NCBI GenBank assembly: GCA_018136815.1
Contig: CM030932.1
Coordinates: forward strand, 1,460,793 to 1,524,792
Origin: Isochrysis galbana
Lineage: Eukaryota; Haptophyta; Isochrysidales; Isochrysidaceae
Length of the DNA: 64,000 nt
Reading direction: 5' to 3'
The stretch's first letter is position 1. The number at the start of each line of letters is the position of its first letter. The notes beneath the pieces were generated by a model, which saw nothing but the letters and a program-made list of their open reading frames with translations, was not told the origin of the DNA and did not search any database. Shown piece by piece: positions 1-10,344 of this stretch. The translations under genes and the position numbers were made by a program.

Positions 1-531
1 ACCGCTTTCGCGAGCGTGTTGATGGTGATAATCTGCTTCATGTCGAATTTGTAGTTGCGAACTACAAACAAGATGGGCGGATACGTCGTCCTTGAACGCG
101 CTGGCCAGCGCTTTGGACGACGCCTGCCGGAGCCGCCTGCTGAGGGAGCTCGCGGGCTTTGTCGTCGAATGTTTGAAGGTTGACGGTGATGGGGTGCTTA
201 CTTAACGCCGTGTAGGGCAAAGACGAAAGACGAAAGACGGCTTGCTTGGTGCTTGGTCTTTGAATTTCGCTTTTTGAACTGGTTGTTGGCGCAGTCCGTT
301 GTCCGTTGTGACTAGTGACTAGTGCTTCCCATGGTGGACCCATGGACCGGATGCGCTCTTGGCAATGAAGTCTGGCTCGAGGTCTACTCCCTCAAGCGCG
401 TTGAGCGTTGAGATGGGCCACGATGGCGCTGCGATGGGCCCCCTGTAGCTAGCACTAGTACTAGCAGATGTAGACAGTAGCGAGTAGCGTAGCCAGAATC
501 TTCAGATGCTCATTTGAATTTCATTTTAAGG
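1..531. other. Left-edge intergenic sequence
   Basis: I see no supported gene here. The short open frames are GC-driven and lack recognisable motifs. The segment ends at the target-site copy AATTTCATTTTAAGG (517-531), which is repeated at 1447-1461 and brackets the retroposon described next. The string CCAGAATCTTCAGAT (about 493-507) recurs near 47457 and 49228, in each case beside mobile DNA. Confidence 0.5.
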
Positions 532-1446
532 CACTAATCTTATGACTGGTCGCCATGCCCACTCTCTCGACTCCCCTCATGGGGGGCGAGAACCATCCAC
601 CCCCCTGCGCTGCCTCTTGGCAGGCAGGGGGGACTCATCCAGACTGCCCAGACTCTCCCAGAGAGTCGCGGGCACAGGCACAGATCTCACGCCCTGGCCC
701 GCGTTGGCCAGCCCATCGCTCTGACCAACCCCTCCTCCCCCTGGGCCCCCCTGATCAGGAGGCCCCAGCCAGCTCCAGTCGACCGGCAGGGGCGCGGGAG
801 CCAGCGAGGGAGAGGCAGGAGGGGCCAGGGCCATGCCTCAGCCTCGCCTGCCCCCTGACCCCTGAGCTGTGCGCTCCCAGACTCCCAGACCCCTCCCTTG
901 CAAGCAAGCCATCTGCACCTGGGGACCTGAAGGGGGGTCGCAGGCGCGCGCCATGGGCCCGAGCCGCAGGGAAGAGAGGAGGAAGAGGGAAGAGGGAAGG
1001 GAAGGCAGGGGGAGCGGCAGCTTTCCCCTCCGGCGCCAACGTGTCTTCTTGCCCCGTTTAGGTAAAAGAAGACCTGTGGGGTGCTCGAGCCAGGACCAGG
1101 AGGGAAGGGCCGCCGCGGCTCGCCGTGGCCAATCGCTCCGGCGAGAGAGATTGGCGCTCTGGGCCCCTAGTTTCAGGAGTGCCCCCCCCCCCCTCCCTGC
1201 CTTGTTTTTACCCGAAAGGGGTCTTCCCCCAGCGTGGACTCGAGGAGAGGACGCACTGGGGTGCGCGGGGTCGGTGCGTGGACCGAGGGGGGGGGACAAA
1301 TATCGAGGGGAGGAGGCAGTGCCCCCTCCCCCCGGTATCACTCGGACACCTGGCTCGTCAGGCATGGCGGGATTCCGGGTCTGAAAAGTTGTGTCCAATC
1401 AGCTAGTGGGGTTGGCTAGGATTAGGAAATATAATTAATTATTATT
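532..1446 (+). mobile_element. Hairpin-headed retroposon, copy 1 (complete, with TSD)
   Basis: A 915-bp insertion flanked by the 15-bp direct repeat AATTTCATTTTAAGG (517-531 and 1447-1461). The 5' end folds as ACTAATC-TTAT-GACTGGT (533-550, one mismatch). The first half (to about 1040) is the GC-rich A module, with a CAGCGAGGGAGAGGCAGG core found in six other copies. The second half (about 1150-1446) is the B module, repeated at about 2813-3091, which ends in GTTGGCTAGGATTA and an A/T-rich tail. No convincing protein is encoded. The target duplication and A/T-rich tail indicate copying through RNA. Its orientation is set by the hairpin (5') and tail (3'). Confidence 0.7.
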
Positions 1447-1485
1447 AATTTCATTTTAAGGAATGGGAATGGGAATGAGGAATGG

Positions 1486-3091
1486 AGCATAAAGTTCCTG
1501 ACTGAGGATAGAACCCTGATGCACAGCATGCGTGGGCAAACACTGCTGCATTAAGTTTATACTTAGTTCGCCCATGGGGGGGCACGAGCCCCCCTCTCTC
1601 TCCACTCCTCCCCTGCCATGGGGGAGGATCCACCCACTCTCCTGTCACGCCTGATGGCTTGCCAGGAGCACACAACCCTGCTGACCCATTCCTCTCCCCA
1701 CAGGCCCGCCTGACTCGCCCGCCCTGGCCCGTCGTGGCCTGCCCATTCCTCTGACCAACCCCTCCTCCCCCTGGGCCCCCCTGTTCAGGACCCCCCAGCC
1801 AGCTCCAGTCGACCCGCAGGGGCTCGGAGCGCCAGCGAGGGAGAGGCAGGAGGGGCCAGGGCCATGCCCCAGCCTCACCTGCCCCCTGAGCTGTGCTCCC
1901 AGGCCCCTGCAGGCCATCTGGGGACCTGAAGAGGCCCATGAGAGGGAAGGGAAGGTGGGGAAGAGAGCGAAGACGCGACAAGCCGAACGAATCGACGAAC
2001 CGAGGCCAATCCGGCCCAAGGGGTGCCCAAGGAAGCCACCCTCTTGGGTGGGAGGGGCAGTCCAAAGAGGACTAGGCCCATTGAGGCTCAAGGAGGGGCC
2101 ATGACACCTCCCCTCCCCCCTCACCTTGCATTGTCAAACGGTCATGAGCGACCATTGACGCAAGGCGAGGAACCTGCCCAAAGATCCGCTCCGAGCGCGC
2201 GTAACGCGCTCGTTGCTCGAAATTTTGGGCAGGAGGGGCGGACCCAGTGGAATCCAGCCCATTGGGGCCCAAGGGGAGGCCATGAGCCATCCTCCTTGTC
2301 CCCTCCACACCACAAGCCATCGGCTCACCATGGAGGGTGAGCGAGGCTAGGGGGGAGATGAGGTCCGAGCGCTCCGCATGGGGGCAAGAAGGCGCCGGAT
2401 GAATGCGGGCAGGTGGGCAGGGTCCATAGGGACCCACCCAGTCCCGTGCAGCAGCTCCATATCGCGGTGGTGCCCATGAGGCAACCACCGCGGCTTGGGC
2501 GAGGCAGAGCGCCATCGCCGATCGCATCCCCAATCGTATATCGCCGGATAAGATTCTTACTACATTCACGCGCACGCACATTCACATAAACGCGCGCAAA
2601 ACTAATAGTGACAAAGTAAGAGCGCGCGGGGAAATTTCTGTGCCGCAAGAATGCCCCGCGCGGACTCGAAACGGCCGCGAGGGAGAAGTGAGAAGCCGAG
2701 ACCTCAGTATAAACATACAGAGGTTAGAATGAGCATCCACGATGCATGAGATGGATGTATCCATGATAGATATGCATCTATGATGCACATATCATGGATG
2801 TATCCATGATAGGCCCCTATCTCACGAGTGCCCCCCCCCCCTCCTGCGTTGCTTTTACCCGAAAGGGGTTTGCCCCCCAGCGTGGACTCGAGGAGAGGAC
2901 GCGCTGGGGTGCGCGGGGTCGGTGCATGCACTGGGGGGAGGACAAATATCGAGGGGAGGGGGCAGTGCCCCCACCCCCCGGTATCACTCGGACACCTGGC
3001 CCGTCAGGCATGGCGGGATTCCGGGACTGAAACGTTATGTCCAATTAGCTAGTGGGGTTGGCTAGGATATAACATTGATTATTATTATTAT
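1486..3091 (+). mobile_element. Hairpin-headed retroposon, copy 2 (long form, with TSD)
   Basis: Flanked by the 16-bp direct repeat TGGGAATGAGGAATGG (1470-1485 and 3092-3107). The order inside is: a 65-bp leader; the hairpin TTAAGT-TTAT-ACTTAG (1551-1566, one T-G pair); the A module (to about 1975); a unique middle; the C module (about 2440-2700, repeated inverted at 15114-15343); two palindromes built on GATGGAT/ATCCATC; then the B module (about 2813-3060), ending in an ATT-rich tail. Module order A-C-B shows that what look like separate dispersed repeats are parts of one long element. No protein-coding frame is supported. It lies only 24 bp downstream of copy 1. Confidence 0.65.
2440..2700 (+). 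repeat. C module of the retroposon
   Basis: About 230 bp repeated almost unchanged, in inverse orientation, at 15114-15343. It begins with a strong self-complementary hairpin: a nine-base arm CGCGGTGGT pairs with ACCACCGCG around a short GCC-CATGA-GGC tip. In both copies it lies 3' of an A module in element orientation. Confidence 0.6.
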
Positions 3092-3435
3092 TGGGAATGA
3101 GGAATGGGGGGGAGGGGGAGCGGATGGGGGAGCCGAGCGCGGGGCACGGGCGCTGTCAAGGGTCTCCCGGTAGAGAGTTGGAGTGTAGTAGCGATAGCCG
3201 ACATATTCAAGAGTTTCTTTACTCATACACATAGGCGCGATGTGCACACAGGCACGTAGAAGCGTAGAAGGAGAAGGAATTGCTTTAGGCTCTAACCTTG
3301 AGGCAGTTGGGCATTTTCATCGCACATATCACACGGCCAGCCCTGGACATGAGTGCATCCATCGTCTCTCGCGCCCGGATACATACTGTTGAGACAGCTT
3401 CGGTTCTCGGACCAGCCGGGAGGGCTCGATTGGCC
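3092..3435. other. Intergenic, 3' of the RNA methyltransferase gene
   Basis: Starts with the right-hand target-site copy (3092-3107), then G-rich sequence. I see no gene. It should hold the 3' UTR and poly(A) site of the minus-strand methyltransferase gene, but no clear signal stands out. Confidence 0.4.
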
Positions 3436-4740
3436 TCAAAACTCTTCACGGGACACGCGTTGAGACTTTCCTAGAGTTTGCGAGGGATTACTTGATTTAG
3501 GCGTCTTTGGTTGCACAAGGGATTGGAGCGCGCCGCGTAGCAGCCGTGCCTCTGCGGCTGTCGGCGTGGAGCGTAGGATTAGGACTCGCAGCTTGTCCAT
3601 CGTCGCCCCGGCACGCAACCGCTCTTGCACATCGTCGGTACCCCCGCCAAAGAAGCTACTAGTCCACAATGCCTCTTCCCAAAAATCAAAGAACGAGGCG
3701 AGCTGGCCCGAAGTGGCCTGACCTGCTGGCGCATAGCCTGAGTCTGCCTCGTCAACCGGCGCATCTTCGCCGGCTACACCCTGCCCAATCGCCTCGCGGC
3801 TAAGCTGGCACTCATACGCAAGAAGGAGCACCGCCTGCGCCAAATTGAGACTCGAGAAGATTGGGTCAGTCGGAATGGTGACGATGGCGTTGGCGCTCCT
3901 CAGCTCCTCCTTGGAAAGCCCATTCTTCTCGCACCCAAAGAGAAGGGCAGCACGCGAGCCAAGCGAGCACGATGACGCCGCGCGTTCGGCTGCATCACGC
4001 GCTGAGAGCACGGGCAGTGCCATCTCGCGCGTCCTCGCGGTCGTGGCGAGCACAAGGCCGCAGTCCTCCACCGCCTCTCGCACGGAGCTGAAGATCGTTG
4101 CGCTTTGTAGCACGGGTGTGGCGCCGCACGCACGCGACATGGCGGTCTCGCTTAGCGGGTCGCAGGCCGGTTGGACCAATCGTAGCTCGCAAAGACCAAA
4201 GTTGAGCATCGCACGAGCTACAGACCCCACGTTGCCGCCTATGGCCAGATGGGAGTGCGGTAGCGTCGGCCTAGTCTACGCCGTGCGAGGCAGGGACTAG
4301 GGGGTGATGCGCTCAGCTGGCAGACATCGGCATAAGATAAGCAGGTACGGGTACTGGGAGGCAATTGATCATGAGGGCAAACATAGAAGGAAATGGACCA
4401 AGTGCCATGAGGAGAGAGAGGGCAGAGGGCTGAGGGCAGAAAAAAGGAATGGTGCGGTGCGGTGAGTCCGGCCCTCTCTCGGACGCTCATCGAGTGGAGA
4501 GGAAAGGGCGGCCGGCGATACTCCTTCGGAGGGAGCAACAGAGAGGGCCAGGCAAAGCGGAGCTGCAGATCACATCACAGCATAGAGAAGGAAGGACGAG
4601 GTCTGCTCACCATCGAAGGGCCGCGCGAGCACGATGACCGGGAGTTGCGCGCCGCTCGTCGTCGCCCGCTCGTAAGCCATGGCCTTGGTCCGCCCCGCGC
4701 CCGCGCCCGCCGAAAGCAGCAGCAGCCATGCCGCCGCCAT
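3436..4740 (-). CDS. SpoU/TrmJ-type tRNA/rRNA 2'-O-methyltransferase
   Basis: Two exons, 4740-4611 and 4238-3436, joined D-G|G-N, giving about 310 residues. The splice restores the family's first motif, ending in GGNVGSVARAMLNFG; without the upstream exon the motif would lack its start. The second motif, LLFGCEKNGLSKEEL, and the third, IFSSLNLAQAVLLLAYE, are the SAM-binding trefoil-knot signatures of SpoU enzymes. The C-terminal LASFFDFWEEALW and RLLRGALQSL segments match the helical extension of TrmJ. Such enzymes transfer a methyl group from SAM to a ribose 2'-OH in tRNA or rRNA. The N-terminus (MAAAWLLLLSAGAGAGR) is hydrophobic and signal-like, which suggests import into an organelle, but this is inference. 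A (GA)n tract on the coding strand sits 16 bases upstream of the ATG. Confidence 0.85.
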
Positions 4741-4754
4741 CTCCGAGGGGTCCA

Positions 4755-4756
<2 letters not shown>

Positions 4757-4831
<75 letters not shown>

Positions 4832-4857
4832 CTCTCTCGCTCTCTCTCTCTCTCTGT

Positions 4858-4891
<34 letters not shown>

Positions 4892-4990
4892 TGCTCTGGT
4901 CTCTCCTCTCTGCTCTCTCCTCTCCGCTCTCTCCTCTCTCCTCTCCGCTCTCTGCCCTCTGCCCTCTGCCCTCTCCGCTCTCTCTACGCA
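4757..4990. repeat. (TC)n / (GT)n microsatellite and TCTCC minisatellite
   Basis: About 100 bases of nearly pure TC (4757-4855), then GT (4860-4890), then a degenerate CTCTCCTCTC/CTCTGCC array to about 4985. On the minus strand this is a GA-rich leader directly before the methyltransferase start codon. Arg-Glu and Ser-Leu frames across it are artefacts. Confidence 0.9.
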
Positions 4991-5901
4991 GCGTATTTGG
5001 ACGCATTTGCACACCCCAGCACCGTATTTCCCATCTAATAATAACCACAAACAACAACGAGCATTAGTGCTGCTACTGCCACTAGCCCTGAACCAATACG
5101 CCGCGCGTTTGTAATTGTAGTCTTGTAGAGCATCTTGTTGGCTAGCATCCCTAGCCACATACACCGGACGAGCCATGCACCAACCGCGCACACCCCCATC
5201 GCGGGGCAGGGACGGTAGCCCGGTCACTCATTATAGGGGTATAGGGGTGCGGAGGGCGCACCAGCTACAATGGGTACATGAAGGTCTAAATAAGTTCCCT
5301 ATGGGTTCCGGTAGAATGGATGAGAAAAAATTGGGGGTTCCCCGGCGAAAATCTCGAAAAATACCGAATTTCAGGCCTTCGAAGACGGTGCGCGAAATAC
5401 AGTCGGCCCCCCCTCCGGTATATTTTTTTAGTGAGGCCCTTCATGCGAGGCACCAACATCGAATGACGAGGAATTTTGTGACACCGACTCACTGGGTCCA
5501 CAAGGCCTCGTTCTATGCACACTGAACCATAAGTCATACTCGTATTCTTCCTTCAATGTGTATGAAAGTATCACAAAACTCAAGCAGACGCTCACGTGAA
5601 CCACTAGTCACCTTGGGCTAGAGCAGCTAACAGCTAACTCGGCACCACTACCGGGTGGGCGGCATGGACTATTGTGTTCATCCACTTCGACTAGTGACAG
5701 CGCAAAGCATCAAATCAAGAAATGCTGCCCTAGTGGCCGAGCCAACCAACTGCTCTCTTCACCCTCGCGCTGCTTGTCGAATATCGGCATTGGCGCAGAA
5801 ACCACGTCGACGTTAACATACCGAGAAAGGTGCGGGCCATCAAAAGTCCCAGTGCACCACCCGAACACGGGGGAAAATTTACCCCCGCATATATACATGT
5901 T
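4991..5901. other. Intergenic sequence
   Basis: No supported gene. A stretch at about 5115-5150 is similar, in inverse orientation, to 33013-33050 (both contain GCTCTACAAGACTAC), so some of this is old repeat DNA. The segment ends where the LINE 3' tail begins at 5902. Confidence 0.4.
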
Positions 5902-6228
5902 AAAAAAAAACTTCTTAATATTCACGCCGCGCGCGCGACTATGCACTCTAACACATGTAGCCTCGCCCGCCGCTCTCATCCCCGCTCCACCTGCCTTGCG
6001 GCCCGTCCCTCGTGCGCTACCTAGGGGCTGGGTGTATGGGGTTTCCTGCAGCAGACGGTGTGCACCGATCCCTGATAGGTTTTTTCCACCCCTTCCTCCT
6101 GTACCATCGGGCTATCGGTTTCTGTGGTGTTTTCTTTTTTCAGACCTGTGGGATGGGCGGCGTGTTTCCGTGCTTTCGGGGGTCGAGGCAGGGCGGGTGA
6201 GTGAAGCGTCGTGCCGGCCTATGCGCGG

Positions 6229-9058
6229 TTACGCTAGCTTTTCCGTTAGTTGGAGTGCATTGGCTATTGCGGCCAGGTTGCCGCCTAACATCAGTGTGCC
6301 TTTATCGTTGAATGTAAAGACGGGCGCGCAAAGCTCACGCGGGGACTTGAGCTTCGGTTTTCTCCCTTGTGAGGCTATGCTAGTGCGTGCGGTCGAGGGC
6401 TTGTCCGGGGGGGTGAGTCCTCTGGCGAGGACCGTAAATCTGCTAAGGGTTTTTTCGATGACCGGCACGTGATGGAAAGTGTAGTTGTCAAATTCTACTT
6501 TGTAAAAGTCACCTATTATGTATCTCCACGCTATGATGTAGAGGGCTTTGAGGCTGTCGGGTGTCGTTGTGTTCGGGTATACGAAGAGTCTGTCTTTAAG
6601 CTTTTGTGCTGTCGATCTGTCTACTCTAGGCGTGTACCCCGTCACCGCTTCTACGGCCTGGAAGATTTGTTGTGTGGAGGGGCATCTGGCGAGGTGTGTC
6701 GAGTTTTCGCGATGTTTTTTACATAATCTGCATTTCGCCGTGGTCGCCGTGGCGAATCGGTTTCGTGTGCCTAGCCTCCTATGAGTGATGTGTTTAAAGT
6801 GAGGGTGTTTGTCCGTGTGCTTGAGCATCGGGTGTGTGTATAGTTTTGCCACGTGGATCCACTCATCCCGGGTCAAGTCTAGTTTACGGGTCCACTTTTC
6901 TCGGGCCGGCTGCGGTTTGTCGCTGGGGCCACCCACTAGGTATTCGCTCGTGATGTCGGATACGGTGATTTGGTCAAGTTGTATCTTGCCGTTCAGCGCG
7001 TATTCGTCTGCTAAGGGGTACTCTAGGTGTTTCGGGCCTTTGAGCCCGCTTTCCCATCTGGCCGGAGTGTGGAATAGTGCCTCTTCTCCCGGCATAGCTA
7101 CGTCAGTGGTGCTAGTGGTCTCTCCCAGGTAGTTGGTGTTGGTATATATCCATATGTTGTTCATTTTAGTGATNNNNNNNNNNNNNNNNNNNNNNNNNNN
7201 NNNNNNNNNNNNNNNNNNNNNNNNNNNNNNNNNNNNNNNNNNNNNNNNNNNNNNNNNNNNNNNNNNNNNNNNNGTATTCATCCTCTTCAGACACTTTGAT
7301 TTCTCTTGTCTCGTTTTCCGGTCGAGTCTCGTCTCTAGTTCTCTCCGGTTGCGCCTTTGCGGCTGGCTGTTGCGGTGTCGGGCTAGCCTGCGCTTTGTCT
7401 TGGAGCCTCAGGGCGTGTCGAACTATATGCCCCCACGAGTTTAAAAATTCTTGTTTGTTTATTCGCGCTCCCGCGTGAGAGAAGGCTTCGGGGAGATGGT
7501 TCATGTATTGTTCGCAGTCCTCCCGGGTGTACGGCTCGGTGAAGTTGGGGTCTTTGAAGACGTTGTGCACGACGTGCGCATTCAGTGATTCCCATAGGCT
7601 AACCCAAGCGGGGCGGGTGATCGGTGGAGGGTCATGACGGTTGTGCCATAACGGCTGTGAGAGCGCCCCTTCTCTGGAGAGAAGAGATCGGTCTATCCTC
7701 AGCGCCCTGAAGTTAGTTAGGGCGTCTTTCCAGAATGCCGGCAGCGCTGGGTTCCCTCGGATGCTCCGCGTGAGCATCTTCGGGGGGGTCGTAGAGAGGA
7801 CGGCCCCACGGCCTAGCCCGGTCCGGCAGAACCATGCATCGAGAGCATGTTTCCATAGGGCTCTCCTCGCGTTAAGATAGTTTAGTATCCATTTTGCTTG
7901 GAGGGCCTTTACGTGCGCCGTCCAGTGTAGGAGGCCGGTCCCCAATGTGCGTGTCGCATTTTCCGGTCCGTGTAAGGGGTAGCATGGGTATTTCACCCAT
8001 TTGGTTGTCTTGCCGGTGTAGGGGCTTTCCCATAGGATTTTATCGGCCGCCCTTTGGATCCTATTGTGGAACCATTTGGGGGCCGCTAAGGTCTGTACCC
8101 AGTATCGCGGTGTGCCATAAATAATGAAGTTTACTACGTTGGTTCTACCGAAGATGGTCATATGGCGCGCTATCGGCGTCAGACGTGCCGCTTTGGCGTC
8201 TATTTTGTCCGCTAGTGCTTTCCAAAAGGGTTTTAGGGCTTCTGGGGCTCCTAGCGGGACTCCTAATATCATTAAGTATTGGTCGCTGGCTATCCAGTTG
8301 TATTTGCGCATGTCCCATGGCGGTTTTTGACGGATTTGCGAGCCCATGCGTATGCCTTGAAATTTGGCTTCGTTAGTCTTGCCCCCCGTGGCTCTCTCGT
8401 GTGCTTGTACCCATTGAAGCGAGCGTTTTAGGCTCGTATAGTCTCTTGCGATGAGCGCCGTGTCGTCCGCGAATTGGCTTATCTTGAGGTCGTAGCCGTT
8501 AAGGTCTACTCCCCGTATGTCTGGGTCCCCATTTATGACTCGGGTGAGCGCCTCCGTTGTTATAAGGAAAGTTAGCGGTGAGAGTGGACATCCCTGGGGC
8601 ATTCCGCTTCCTATCGTGAAGGGGTAACTCCGGCCGCCGTTGATTTTGATTGTGCGTATCGGTCTTGCCTCTGCGCTCGTAAGCGCCTTGGCTAGGTGTT
8701 GAAAATCCGGCCCGAAGTTGAGCAGGCGGAGCGCTAGGTGGTAGAATTCCCAGCTTACTCTATCGAAGGCCTTTTCCCAGTCTAGTGCCAGGAGGAGGCC
8801 CGGCTCTCCCGTTTCGTCGAGATATGCCCTTGTCAGTTGTAGGAGGTGGGTGGCCTCGCTTATCAGCCTCCTAGGCACGAATCCTAGTTGGTTGTCGGAG
8901 ATTATGTTACCTATTACTTTGCTAAGTCGGTTCGTTAGTATTTTCGCTAGGATTTTGTAGTCGCTTTGTCGATCCATGCGCCCGGGATCTCGTGTGAGAG
9001 GTTGCAGCGCACCCCGCGTTTGTTGCGCAGGCAGAGTCCTTGCGTGAAGCGAGCGCAA
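6229..9058 (-). pseudogene. LINE reverse transcriptase and C-terminal zinc knuckle
   Basis: From the N side, it reads SDYKILAKILTNRL, LALDWEKAFDRVSW, GMPQGCPLSPLTFL and the catalytic QFADDTAL, which are the fingers/palm motifs of non-LTR reverse transcriptases. After the gap (7174-7273) comes the C-terminal region, with a C2HC knuckle (CRLCKKHRENSTHLARC) that binds nucleic acid in LINE proteins, and then a conserved tail ending LTEKLA-stop. The N-terminal end lacks the endonuclease and the first RT motifs present in the 13819-15113 copy, and there is no credible start codon. I treat it as a defective copy. The frame is open on both sides of the gap, whose true size is unknown. Confidence 0.8.
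7174..7273. other. Assembly gap (100 N)
   Basis: One hundred N inside the LINE coding region. By comparison with the copy at 47664-49050, little or no protein need be missing between KVSEEDEY and ITKMNNIW, so the gap may simply be a scaffold join of nominal size. Confidence 0.95.
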
Positions 9059-9072
9059 GGCTTGGGGGGTGC

Positions 9073-9710
9073 TTAGGCGAGCGCTTCGTGGGCCGACTTG
9101 GGGCGGGGAGCGATCTTGCGCGATTCATTACGTTCCCTACGCTTGGCGGCTTCTGCATCGCATTCGCAGATGCGGTGTATCGGTGAGGGGCCGAGGGCTA
9201 CCTCCGGGCGCCAACCTTTGCACCCTTTGGTGCTTCCGTGGATCATGAGCTTGTGAGGAGATTGGATGTTCGGGGGCATGGCGATCGGTTTGCATGCCCG
9301 GACGGCGTAGTTTACCGGCACTGTTTTGTTGTCGATGGTGAGGACGATTTTGCGTGGGAAGTTGCCTGACAAAAAGGTTCCTTGCGCCGCGGAGACGTAG
9401 AGGTGCCAGCGGGATGAGTGGGCTACTTTCGACACAAAAGTGCCCGACTCACCTTCGAGTTTCATGCGCTCACGATTCCCCTTTAGGAAGGTGAGACCTT
9501 GCGACTCGACCGCCTTGACAAGCGCACTTAGAGTGATCTTCGAGGCTTGAGCGAGGCCGTCCGCCTCGACCACTATGTGGGCTGCGACGTCTTGAAGTGC
9601 TTCGTAGAGGGCCTTGCGTGATGAGGTGCCTTTCTTGTTGATTTTCTCGTCGATGGATTCTACGCGGATGCGCACGGGGATGTCTTGGCCTAGGACGCGG
9701 ATATTGGCAA
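9073..9710 (-). pseudogene. LINE ORF1-like fragment (5' truncated)
   Basis: An open frame whose unique part runs from about NIRVLGQDIPVRIRV to a stop at 9073 (about 210 residues). It is Lys/Arg-rich at the C-terminus (AAKRRERNESRKIAPRPK) and contains a CECD pair. I do not recognise the domain. Its place immediately 5' of the RT and the same orientation suggest a gag-like ORF1, which usually binds the element RNA. Its start is lost at the retroposon junction at 9711. Confidence 0.4.
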
Positions 9711-10044
9711 CTAAGTTTATACTTAGCTCGCCCATGGGGGGGCACGAGCCCCCCTCTCTCTCCACTCCTCCCCTGCCATGGGGGAAGATCCACCCACTCT
9801 CCTGGCACGCCTGATGGCTTGCCAGGAGCACACAGCCCTGCTGACCCATACCTCTCCCCACAGGCCCGCCTGACTCGCCCGCCCTGGCCCATCGTGGCCT
9901 GCCCATTCCTCTGACCAGCCCCTCCTCCCCCTGGGCCCCCCTGTTCAGGACCCCCCAGCCAGCTCCAGTCGACCCGCAGGGGCTCGAGAGCCAGCGAGGG
10001 AGAGGCAGGAGGGGCCAGGGCCATGCCCCAGCCTCACCTGCCCC
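9711..10044 (+). mobile_element. Hairpin-headed retroposon, A-module fragment
   Basis: Begins with a perfect CTAAGT-TTAT-ACTTAG hairpin (9711-9726), then about 320 bp of A module closely matching 1551-1890. It stops at about 10044, so B and C modules are absent. It interrupts the LINE ORF1-like frame and lies 300 bp upstream of the glycosyltransferase start. No target duplication was found, so the 3' end is truncated or rearranged. Confidence 0.7.
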
Positions 10045-10344
10045 AGCTTCTTGCTCGCGATGGCCCGCGAGCATGTGCCACGAGTGGAGTGAGCGAGTGA
10101 GCTTGCAGCTCGCTTGTGCTCAGCCCTTGCTCTCCCTCCCACGCTCTCACGCTCCTGCTGGTCAGCAGGCTCAGGCTCCCGGTCTCCCGGTCAGCGCTAA
10201 CGGGGGGGGGAGGGGGCAGCGCGCCTCTCGGTCAGCGCGAAAATCCAGGACCCCCCCTCGCACTCCTCTTTCCTAGCGGGCGCCACCTTTAACTCTTTTT
10301 TTGTACGGCGAGGAGAGCGCGAGCGAGCGCGGGGGCCGACGGGG

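Larger units (their letters stand above)
5902..9710 (-). mobile_element. Non-LTR retrotransposon (LINE), copy 1
   Basis: Minus-strand element. Its 3' end on that strand reads GAATATTAAGAAG followed by nine T (plus 5902-5920). Inside are a 3' UTR of about 330 bp (5902-6228), the reverse-transcriptase ORF (6229-9058, interrupted by an N gap) and an upstream ORF1-like frame (9073-9710). The 3' UTR and C-terminal coding part are shared with the copies at 24394-25800 and 47664-49050. The 5' end is cut at 9711 by a hairpin-headed retroposon. The endonuclease domain expected before the RT is missing, so this copy is internally deleted. Confidence 0.8.

Noticed and set aside
577..2124. Numerous 150-200-codon frames on both strands
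   Set aside because: They lie in GC-rich retroposon modules, overlap each other in several frames and share no conserved protein pattern.
2440..2560. C module as a spliceosomal snRNA
   Set aside because: A GGGCGAGGC string and a hairpin recall U1, but the 5' splice-site-pairing sequence and the other stems are absent.
4575..5227. Long minus-strand frames rich in Arg-Glu
   Set aside because: They are produced by the (TC)n/(GT)n microsatellite; all six frames are open there.
5210..5235. Shared string TAGCCCGGTCACTCA at 5215 and 17060
   Set aside because: About 15 bases only, with unrelated flanks; too short to call a repeat.
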